Shown: one piece after another, positions 1-5,800 of the stretch
Position numbering within the stretch: position 1 is the first letter of the stretch
Layout of the letters: each line of letters starts with the position of its first letter
Made by a program: the position numbers and the translations under genes
Source: Crocinitomicaceae bacterium
Lineage (GTDB): Bacteria; Bacteroidota; Bacteroidia; Flavobacteriales_D; Crocinitomicaceae
Direction of reading: 5' to 3'
Assembly (NCBI GenBank): GCA_015662935.1
Contig: DQTF01000125.1
Span: 1 to 7,593 of the forward strand
Length of the DNA: 7,593 bases
The notes under the pieces: model-generated
The model's input: the letters and a program-made list of their open reading frames with translations, nothing else
The model's database searches: none
Told to the model about the DNA's origin: nothing

Positions 1-161
1 ACAAGGACGAATACAACGAGTATTGCACAAAAGCTAGAGAATGGACAAAAGAGTGGGATTACCGCGTAAAGTATGTTGATCTAATGGATGAACTGAAGTT
101 ACCTTTACCACCATGGTCTTTGGTTAGAGAACTTAGAACAATGGATGAAATACTCAAATAG
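1..161 (+). CDS. C-terminal end of an unidentified protein (5' truncated by window edge)
   Basis: An open frame read from base 3 gives 52 residues ending in a TAG at 159-161. The visible tail is charged and aromatic (several Trp and Tyr), with a proline-rich turn PLPPW followed by a helix-like end, LVRELRTMDEILK. No family is recognisable from this fragment. It is followed after only 15 nt by the next plus-strand gene, whose Shine-Dalgarno lies in the gap, so the two are probably one operon. Codon use and base composition resemble the downstream genes. Since the frame enters from outside the window, the start and total length are unknown. The main doubt is whether this is a long protein or a small one. 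Confidence 0.8.
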   Translation, partial: KDEYNEYCTKAREWTKEWDYRVKYVDLMDELKLPLPPWSLVRELRTMDEILK

Positions 162-164
162 AAT

Positions 165-171
165 AGGTGAT
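165..171 (+). promoter_or_regulatory. Shine-Dalgarno site AGGTGAT
   Basis: AGGTGAT is a 7-nt match to the sequence complementary to the crenarchaeal 16S 3' end. It sits 5 nt before the ATG at 177. This fixes the start of the 451-residue protein and supports its translation as an internal gene of a polycistronic message. Confidence 0.75.
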
Positions 172-176
172 CTAGT

Positions 177-1532
177 ATGTCAATTAGTTTCGAAAATATC
201 ATTATAAGGAAAGAGAAATACATTGAAAGTACAACGAGAGAAGGAATAGCTACTTCTAGTTCAAGTTTCTTCTTTCCAGAAGCAGTTGAAACTCTTCCAG
301 AAGTACCTGTAACGTATCAAGATATTTACATTCAAGAATGGATTAACGAGCTTGACCAAATAAACATTCAAATTTCTCTTAGCTGTGAGTTTAACTTTAT
401 TTTAGACTGGTACTTAAATTGTAATCTTCACTTCGATATTAATGAGTTAGACTTTGGTATGCCAAACTTTACAACACCACTACCTGTAGCAAGGTATGGT
501 GAAACATGTTATGATGAAAGTGTTTATGATGGACTGTATATGTGGTCATCGATACCTAAAGCAAGGTATGGTGAAACACGTTATGGTGAAAGCGTCTATG
601 ATCCGCCTGAAGTAACTTTTAAAGCTTTACAGAGGTTTTTACATGAACTTAAGTTCATTTACCTAGCTTATAAACCTAACTACAACATTAAGAGTAAAGC
701 ACTCAAGAAGCGTATCGAATGGCTAAAAGAATTTTTAATTAAGAAAGGAGTAAAACCTGAATACGTTGATGCAATGATTAGGACAGTTCATACTGTTGTA
801 GGGAAAGTCATACACACAAGTTATGTGGGCTTCGCTACTGTAAACTTAAACAAGGTTTGCAAATCAGTTAAAGGCTTAAAGAAAAATGAAGGTTATTATA
901 GAGTTTTAAGCACAGAGGACTTCAAATCTGAGCATGGTGTTAAAACAATCCTACCGTATGATAATGCTGTAGGAATGGTTAGGGTTGATTACTGTAGGGT
1001 TACACCTATGCCTGACATGATTCGTGATTCACACTTAAGACCTCTAGCACACAACTTTAAGAAGAGAGTTACAGAGTTTAAGGAAAGGTCTGGAATGGTG
1101 CCAATTAGGAAAGGGTTAGATGTAGAGGTTAGACCCGAAATAAAGGAAATTACGAAATACATAGAACCACCAACACACGTATTTTATCCTAGAGTTTTCC
1201 TGCTGAACCCTGAAAGAAACTACAGAATAAAATGGGAAGGCGGTAAGCATCAAGCACGGCTACAAAATTTGATTGAAGAAGTGAAGGACGTTCTCAATCG
1301 AGAAGGAGTAGCTGGTGTTTTAAGAGTGGCTTACATTTACTTTGCACATGAATATGCCTACATGCATTACACTAAGTCTAGTAGAAGATATAAGCAATGG
1401 AGACAAATGATGAATGAAGAAGACATAATCGAGAAGTATAAAAGAAAAGGTTTAGATGAAAAAATATTAAGAAAAATAATAGAAAAAATAAGAAGAATAA
1501 AAGTTGTGAACGACATTGAAAGCAGAGCTTAG
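177..1532 (+). CDS. Uncharacterised 451-residue protein with duplicated RYGE/YD motif, possible virion protein
   Basis: The ATG at 177 follows a strong Shine-Dalgarno, and the frame runs 451 codons to TAG at 1530-1532. The N-terminal ~100 residues are rich in Ser/Phe/Ile with acidic patches. A tyrosine-rich motif then occurs twice: ARYGETCYDESVYD (residues 105-118) and ARYGETRYGESVYD (129-142), the second followed by a PPEV turn. The rest is basic and mostly helical, including FLIKKGVKPEYVDAMI (186-201). The last ~80 residues are very rich in Lys/Arg/Tyr and end in IEKIRRIKVVNDIESRA. There is no signal peptide, convincing membrane segment or known catalytic motif. Tyr/Gly/Arg repeats of this sort recall structural proteins of Sulfolobales viruses, but that is from memory and unverified. 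The basic C-terminus could contact nucleic acid or another protein. It lies 15 nt after the upstream gene and ends convergently against the RHH gene. The function is not known. Confidence 0.92.
   Translation: MSISFENIIIRKEKYIESTTREGIATSSSSFFFPEAVETLPEVPVTYQDIYIQEWINELDQINIQISLSCEFNFILDWYLNCNLHFDINELDFGMPNFTTPLPVARYGETCYDESVYDGLYMWSSIPKARYGETRYGESVYDPPEVTFKALQRFLHELKFIYLAYKPNYNIKSKALKKRIEWLKEFLIKKGVKPEYVDAMIRTVHTVVGKVIHTSYVGFATVNLNKVCKSVKGLKKNEGYYRVLSTEDFKSEHGVKTILPYDNAVGMVRVDYCRVTPMPDMIRDSHLRPLAHNFKKRVTEFKERSGMVPIRKGLDVEVRPEIKEITKYIEPPTHVFYPRVFLLNPERNYRIKWEGGKHQARLQNLIEEVKDVLNREGVAGVLRVAYIYFAHEYAYMHYTKSSRRYKQWRQMMNEEDIIEKYKRKGLDEKILRKIIEKIRRIKVVNDIESRA
489..530 (+). repeat. Copy 1 of 42-bp in-gene repeat encoding ARYGETCYDESVYD
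   Basis: This 42-bp segment matches 561-602 at all but five positions, two of which are synonymous. It lies 72 bp (24 codons) upstream of copy 2. Similarity extends a few bases to the left (the TACCT at 481-485 matches 553-557). Confidence 0.8.
561..602 (+). repeat. Copy 2 of 42-bp in-gene repeat encoding ARYGETRYGESVYD
   Basis: This is the second copy of the RYGE/YD unit. It differs from copy 1 by C-to-R and D-to-G changes plus silent changes. Silent as well as replacement changes suggest that the amino-acid motif is being preserved after an old duplication. Confidence 0.8.
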
Positions 1533-1554
1533 CTCTGATTTTCTATCTTTTTCT
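1523..1554 (+). terminator. Hairpin plus T-run at convergent gene ends, probably a bidirectional terminator
   Basis: CAGAGC (1523-1528), loop TTA, and GCTCTG (1532-1537) form a perfect 6-bp stem. The loop region carries the stops of both convergent genes. On the plus strand TTTTTCT follows at 1548-1554, an exact fit to the Sulfolobus terminator consensus TTTTTYT. On the minus strand, TTTTTTCT (1489-1482) and TTTTTCT (1477-1471) lie about 40-60 nt past the RHH stop, inside the 3' end of the opposing gene. T-runs alone are usually sufficient in archaea, so the hairpin may be incidental. Confidence 0.55.
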
Positions 1555-1759
1555 TTATTTCGTTAATTTCTTCTCTTAGTAACCTTATTTCATTCGTAAG
1601 GTCTTCTAGTATTTCAGGCAATTTGGACGTTTTATTGTAGTGATCTAATAGGAGAGAGATTGTAGATGACATGCTACTTTTGGTTCTTATTGAGAACGAT
1701 TTTAATTGTTGATAAACATCCTTGTGAACTGCAATTCCGATATACTCCTTCTCTACCAC
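1529..1759 (-). CDS. Ribbon-helix-helix (CopG/Arc-type) DNA-binding protein with coiled-coil tail
   Basis: This 76-residue protein starts with GTG at 1759; an in-frame TGA two codons upstream excludes a longer start. Residues 5-11 (EYIGIAV) fit the DNA-contacting beta ribbon. KDVYQQLKSFSIRT (13-26) fits helix A, the S28-S32 turn comes next, and TISLLLDHYNK (33-43) fits helix B. This is the standard RHH layout, a fold that dimerises and binds an operator through the ribbon. From residue 47 to 72, Leu/Ile fall at 47, 51, 54, 58, 61, 65, 68 and 72, a perfect 4-3 heptad pattern, so the tail is probably a coiled coil for dimer or tetramer assembly. The gene is divergent from the Q/T-rich gene, and no toxin gene adjoins it, so a viral transcription regulator is more likely than an antitoxin. 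It has its own leaderless-type promoter. The RHH call is from pattern reading; the target is inferred. Confidence 0.85.
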   Translation of the reverse strand: MVEKEYIGIAVHKDVYQQLKSFSIRTKSSMSSTISLLLDHYNKTSKLPEILEDLTNEIRLLREEINEIKKKIENQS

Positions 1760-1765
1760 GTTTCA

Positions 1766-1776
1766 TTTTTATACCG
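1766..1776. promoter_or_regulatory. Candidate operator element TTTTTATACCG
   Basis: TTTTTATACCG here matches TTTTTATACGG at 1839-1849 in 10 of 11 positions, 73 bp apart. This copy lies between the RHH TATA box and its start codon; the other overlaps the TATA box of the divergent gene. Paired occupancy by the RHH protein would control both directions. The elements are AT-rich, so chance similarity is possible. Confidence 0.25.
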
Positions 1777-1783
1777 AATGGGG

Positions 1784-1797
1784 AATATAACCTTTTC
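1784..1797 (-). promoter_or_regulatory. TATA box and BRE for the RHH gene
   Basis: On the minus strand a purine-rich GAAAAGG (BRE-like, 1797-1791 or one base off) is followed by TTATATT (1790-1784). The box centre is about 28 nt before the GTG at 1759. No Shine-Dalgarno is present, so the transcript is probably leaderless or nearly so, which supports the GTG start. Confidence 0.55.
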
Positions 1798-1838
1798 GAT
1801 ACTATACATAAAAAATAAACTTTAAATTAAAACAAATG

Positions 1839-1849
1839 TTTTTATACGG
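1839..1849 (+). promoter_or_regulatory. TATA box for the Q/T-rich gene, overlapping the second candidate operator
   Basis: TTTTTATA at 1839-1846 is centred about 26 nt before the ATG at 1869, the spacing expected for a leaderless crenarchaeal transcript. There is no Shine-Dalgarno before that ATG. The same bases form the second copy of the 11-bp element (TTTTTATACGG), so a bound repressor would block TBP. Confidence 0.55.
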
Positions 1850-1868
1850 TTTGCTTTTACTTTATAAT

Positions 1869-2171
1869 ATGGTTGAAGTTGAAAAGGTAAATAACGATAA
1901 GAATAGTGGAGAGGTTATTGCTGAAACAAGACAGGCTACTCTTAATCAAACGCAAACTCAAACACCAGTTCAAAGTCAAAGTGTCCAACTTACACCTACT
2001 ATTCCAAATGAGTTAGCCGAAGTCCAAAGAGAGCTAATTGATATAAATAGTAAGCTGGTAATGGAAGTAGCTACTTGTGAATGTGATAGAAAAGAGCAAT
2101 GTGATGTCTTCAAGATGGCAAGGCAGTTAGCGAAAGTTCTAAAGAAAATGAGCAATATAATAAGGGCATAA
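1869..2171 (+). CDS. Uncharacterised 100-residue Q/T-rich protein with CxCx5C cluster
   Basis: An upstream in-frame ATG at 1836 would add MFLYGLLLLYN, but those codons span the TATA box, so the ATG at 1869 is preferred; it gives 100 residues ending at TAA 2169-2171. Residues 1-20 are acidic and polar. Residues 22-46 are low-complexity Gln/Thr/Ser/Pro, including NQTQTQTPVQSQSVQLTP, and are probably disordered. Residues 47-67 are a likely amphipathic helix. A compact cysteine cluster CECDRKEQC (70-78) precedes a basic helix ending KVLKKMSNIIRA. The cysteines could bind metal or form disulfides; three ligands in one chain would suit a dimer or a fourth residue elsewhere. The gene is divergent from the RHH gene and upstream of the small genes and the giant gene, and may lead their operon. 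No family is recognised. A linker or adaptor role is only a guess. Confidence 0.8.
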   Translation: MVEVEKVNNDKNSGEVIAETRQATLNQTQTQTPVQSQSVQLTPTIPNELAEVQRELIDINSKLVMEVATCECDRKEQCDVFKMARQLAKVLKKMSNIIRA

Positions 2172-2223
2172 TTGTCGTTAGTTTATTTAATTAATTTTAT
2201 TTATTTTATTTTATGTGATAGTT
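2172..2223 (+). promoter_or_regulatory. AT-rich spacer with possible weak internal promoter; no clear terminator
   Basis: The gap is almost pure A/T with repeated TTATT/TTTAT units (about 2182-2213). No run of five T followed by Y and T occurs, so the Sulfolobus terminator consensus is absent and read-through from the Q/T-rich gene is plausible. The TTTATTTATT around 2196-2205 is at TATA distance from the ATG at 2224, so an internal promoter is also possible. GTGAT at 2215-2219 is a short Shine-Dalgarno match 4 nt before that ATG. Confidence 0.3.
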
Positions 2224-2475
2224 ATGTATAAAGGTTATAAAATAAAAAAGAATAAATATACTCTGGAAGTCGAAAGAGTTGAAGAGATAGCTGAAAATCT
2301 TTACAGTATCTATTACGTTGTCAAAGAAGGAAACAGAGAAATAACAACAGGCTTTGTTTTCGCAACAAAGGAAGACTACTCAAAAGTCCTCAATGATACG
2401 TTAAACGAAATAGTTAGGAGTTTAAGGAGAGTTGAAGAAATTATCAGGTCATCATTCGAAGAGTTTAGAGGTTGA
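2224..2475 (+). CDS. Small uncharacterised protein, 83 residues
   Basis: ATG at 2224 is preferred because GTGAT at 2215-2219 can pair with the 16S tail. A GTG at 2215 would add MIV and give 86 residues. The N-terminal half (YKGYKIKKNKYTLEVERVEE, then NLYSIYYVVKEG and ITTGFVFATKED) alternates hydrophobic and charged residues and looks like a small beta sheet. The C-terminal ~30 residues (VLNDTLNEIVRSLRRVEEII) look like one amphipathic helix. There is no membrane segment, cysteine or catalytic motif. The stop at 2473-2475 is only 5 nt before the preferred start of the next gene, so the two are co-transcribed and probably translationally coupled. A small alpha/beta viral accessory or virion-assembly partner fits, but no family is recognised. 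Confidence 0.82.
   Translation: MYKGYKIKKNKYTLEVERVEEIAENLYSIYYVVKEGNREITTGFVFATKEDYSKVLNDTLNEIVRSLRRVEEIIRSSFEEFRG
2468..2472 (+). promoter_or_regulatory. Shine-Dalgarno GAGGT for the 133-residue gene
   Basis: GAGGT lies inside the end of the preceding gene, 8 nt before ATG 2481. It is the main reason to choose 2481 over the TGATG-overlapping ATG at 2475. Confidence 0.5.
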
Positions 2476-2480
2476 TGGTT

Positions 2481-2882
2481 ATGCTTTCGGTTAAAAATGC
2501 TGATGTTATCCCTTTAGATGTATATTACGTTAAGGAGATTAAAGAAACTATTGAAGAAGATGGTAAGAAACTTACAGAGATTGAAAGAAAGACAATAATT
2601 AATCCTAATGATAAATACCTTAATCAAGATAATGTTATCGTCGAAAGAGTGAGGAAAATTAGAGTAAAGATAATGGAAGTAAATGAAGTAGGAGGTTTGG
2701 TGGCTCCAAAAATGTATTTGGTCGGTCTTAGGATTTGTGAAGGAGATTATGAGTCTCCTACTTTTCACTTACTAGTTAAAGATGATGAAGAGTTTAAGCA
2801 GAAGCTAATTAAAGAGATTGAATATTATTTGCGTACATCACATCTTTTCGAGGTGAAGATAGATGAAGCAAAATTATTCTGA
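2481..2882 (+). CDS. Small uncharacterised protein, 133 residues, directly upstream of the giant gene
   Basis: The frame opens with TTG 2472, ATG 2475 and ATG 2481. GAGGT at 2468-2472 lies 8 nt before the ATG at 2481 but only 2 nt before the ATG at 2475, so 2481 is preferred. ATG 2475 overlaps the previous stop (TGATG) and remains possible; it would add MV. The protein is acidic/basic mixed and looks like a beta-rich fold (VIPLDVYYVKEI, NVIVERVRKIRVKIMEV, MYLVGLRICEG, TFHLLVKDDEE) with a C-terminal helix (FKQKLIKEIEYYLRT). It has one cysteine and no enzyme motif or signal peptide. Its last 20 nt overlap the giant gene and carry that gene's Shine-Dalgarno. Tight coupling to the giant gene suggests a partner or chaperone of that protein, by analogy with small genes before phage tape measures. 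No family is recognised. Confidence 0.82.
   Translation: MLSVKNADVIPLDVYYVKEIKETIEEDGKKLTEIERKTIINPNDKYLNQDNVIVERVRKIRVKIMEVNEVGGLVAPKMYLVGLRICEGDYESPTFHLLVKDDEEFKQKLIKEIEYYLRTSHLFEVKIDEAKLF
2850..2856 (+). promoter_or_regulatory. Strong Shine-Dalgarno GAGGTGA for the giant gene
   Basis: GAGGTGA is a full-strength match to the crenarchaeal anti-Shine-Dalgarno, 6 nt before ATG 2863. It is embedded in the coding sequence of the upstream gene. It fixes the start of the giant frame and argues that the frame is initiated independently rather than reached by frameshifting. Confidence 0.75.
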
Positions 2883-5800
2883 TTCAAGTTTACAAAAGGA
2901 GATTAAAGAAATAAAGGAGAGTTTGGAAAATGTAAAAATGCAGTTTGATGTTAGAGAAGAGTTAGCTAAAAGTATGCTAAATATTCCTATCTATGCCTTC
3001 GAAGTTAAGGTTACTCTTAAAGAGTTCTCCTTCTCCAAAATTGATCCGTTCTACATTAAGTATGGTGGTCTAACTGATCCCATTGGTCAGGTAGCTAGTG
3101 CTATAATGAATTTCGTAGATAGAGTGGTAAGTGGTGTTAAAATAGCTCTTGAATCTATAATTACGGGTGTTAAAAATGCTTTGTCTAGAGCTATTAGTGG
3201 AGTTAAAGGTATAGTTGATAGGATTTGGAGTAAAATTCAAGACGTAGCTAGTAAAGTAGGTGAAATTATTAGTAAAATAGGAGCAGGTTTTCAGTCTGTT
3301 ATAAGTAGGATTTCAGGTGCTATAAGTAGGGGTATTAGCAATGTAATAAGAGGTATCTCAAATGTAGCATCTACTTTATCTCGTGCAATTTCATCAGGTA
3401 TTAGAGGTCTTGCGAATACGTTTAGATCATTAAGCAGAAGTATAATGAACACTATTAGTAACCTTAGCAGAACTTTCCAAAATGCTATTAGAGGTGTAGT
3501 ACAGACTATATCAGGATTAATTACTGGTATTAAAACTGCAATAAGTAATATAGCTCGTTCTATTCAAAATACAATAAGAGGTTTAGCCCAAAGTATTAGA
3601 GGAATAATGACTCAAATACAGCAATTTGGTAGGAGTATAATTCAAGGTGTTCAAAATGCTATTTCTGGTTTAGTCGAAAAAATTAGTGGAATAATAGGTC
3701 AAATTCAAAGTACAATAGGCGGGATGGTTCAAAGTATTCAAACTGCAATAAGTGGTGTAATAAAAGGAATTCAAGAGTTTACAGGAAACATTTCAAAAAC
3801 TATAGGTGGTTTTATAGAAAAAGTTAGAGGATTTTTCGATAACATTAGTAAAACATTATCTAGTTCTATTTCTGGTTTCGTTAATCAAATTAAAAGCTTC
3901 TTTGTTAATATGCCTAAATATTTTGATCCTATCTTAAAGCCTATAAGAAACGTAATTGAGAAGATTAAGGAATTACCAGAAAGAATACACAAGTTCTTTA
4001 CAGAAGATATTCCACGACTTTTCTCTGAAAAGATTATACCATGGGTTGATAGAAATGTGATAAAACCTATTAGAGAGAGAATAATCGATCCTATTGTTAA
4101 TAATGTTAGTAAATTAATCGAAAAAGTCAAAGACATTCCAGAGAAGATGAAAGAAATTAGTAGTGCTTTTCAAGGATTTGTTAATCCGTTAGTTAGTATA
4201 GGTAACTTCTTCACGTCAATTAAAAAAGGATTTGAAAACTTCTTATCAGCAATTCCACAAGCGTTCTCTGATTTAGTTAAATTTATTAAAGGTTTACCAG
4301 AAAAACTCAAGGATCTTCCAGAGAAAATAAAGAAGTTCATTTTCTTACCACTTGAAGATAAGTTAAAGATTATAAGTGAAAAGATAAAAGAACTCGCTAA
4401 ATTAATTTGGGATCACTTACCAGAGCCTATAAAAAATGCTATAACTAGCATAAATACTACACTAGAGAATTTAGCTAAGTGGATTTGGGATCATCTACCA
4501 GAACCAATCAAAAATGCTTTTGATACGATTTCTAACATTCTTAGCGATCTAAAAGACAAAATAAAAGACTTTATAACTAATTTACCAAAGAGCATTGATG
4601 ATTTAGTAAAGAATATCGTTAAAACATTAAGTGAAATAGGTAAATGGATATGGGATCATTTACCAAAAGCACTTAAGGATGCATATGAGAAAATAGCTGA
4701 TTTCTTTGCTTCCGCGAAAGATCATATTATCAACTTCTTTAAAGATTTACCCAAAAATATATCCGAATTCGTAAATAAGGTAAGAGATTTTATTACCAAT
4801 TTACCGAAAACCTTCAATGAAAGAATAGTTAAACCAGTTAAAGAATTTATCGATGAAAAAATAGTCAAACCTCTTTCAGACTTCTTTAAGCCTATAAAAG
4901 ATGTACTAAAAGATCCAGTTAAGGCAATAGCAAACTTTACGAAATCCGTTATCGAAACACTTAAAGAAGTGTTGTCTGGTATTTGGAATTTTGTCTGTGG
5001 TGTCGGTAACTTTGTTCTTAATGCTATAAATAATTTCATTGGAAGTATTATAGAAATAATCAAAGGTGGCATTGCTTGGCTTACAAAACAAGTAACTGGT
5101 TTCTTTGAAGGAATATTCAAAGGCATTAAGTCATTGTTAGGTGGAGATATACCCGATAAGTCTTTGTATGAAGAAAGCTACAAGAAATACCTTGAAGGTA
5201 CAGGTATTAGCATAGATATATTTACACGTTACATCGTCGAAAGCATAAGCTACTTCATCAAAATTGGTGGTGAAGGTGTAAGATCGTATGTTTCCGATAT
5301 GATCCTAAAAGTTAGAGAGAGAAAAACTAAAGGTGAGTTTATTGAAGCGTTTAACCTCATCGGTTTAGTTGGTACATTAATGTTTGGTGCTCAAGCGATA
5401 CCCAGATTTGTGTCAATGGGTCTCCATGCTATTGCATCCTTCTTAGATAAATATAGATTAAACGTTAAGATTAACTTACCAATTGGTGGTGAGTTTGCCC
5501 CACGTTTTGACTTAGCAAAAACAATTAGACATATTGCTTCAGAAATAAAAGAGCATGGAGATAAGATTTGTAGAGACATCGTATATGGTTTTGCCATTTG
5601 GATAACAGAACCCGTAAGGTACTTGTCTAACCTCTTATTTAGAAACTTCCTTGTGCTAGAAATTCCGACATTAGAAACTCTAAGAGATTTAACAAGAAGA
5701 CACATGGGATTGATAGGTGGTGTTGAACAATGGGATAAAGTTAGAGAATTATTTAGAAGATATACTCTTGTAAAGGAAATACTTAAAGAATATGGTTATC

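Larger units (their letters stand above)
3901..4962 (+). repeat. Leu-Pro punctuated helical repeat region of the giant protein (residues ~347-700)
   Basis: About ten helix breaks of the form [hydrophobic]-x-x-[LI]-P recur, such as KELPER, KDIPEK, KGLPEK, DHLPEP, TNLPKS, DHLPKA, KDLPKN and TNLPKT. Between P520 and P648 the proline spacings are 26, 29, 26, 29 and 18 residues. FITNLPK occurs twice (ends near residues 576 and 649). This resembles stacked short helices rather than one rod. Confidence 0.6.

Noticed and set aside
1529..1759. Antitoxin of a toxin-antitoxin pair
   Set aside because: Some RHH proteins are antitoxins, but no adjacent co-directional toxin gene is present. The neighbours are convergent and divergent.
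1798..1835. Replication origin or integration site in the AT-rich divergent region
   Set aside because: It is AT-rich but lacks iterons, long inverted repeats or a tRNA-like sequence. Promoter function explains it adequately.
2172..2223. Transcription terminator after the Q/T-rich gene
   Set aside because: The spacer is very T-rich but lacks a TTTTTYT match and any stem, so I do not call a terminator.
2514..2768. Minus-strand open frame of 84 codons
   Set aside because: It is antisense to the 133-residue gene, which has proper spacing to its neighbours. The antisense product is Phe/Ile/Asn-rich with no recognisable pattern.
2863..2882. Programmed frameshift joining the 133-residue gene to the giant gene
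   Set aside because: The overlap has no convincing slippery heptamer, and the giant frame has its own strong Shine-Dalgarno and ATG.
3130..3900. CRISPR array or tandem DNA repeat
   Set aside because: The repetition is at the level of short Ile/Gly/Ser peptide words within a coding frame. There are no exact, evenly spaced direct repeats with unique spacers.
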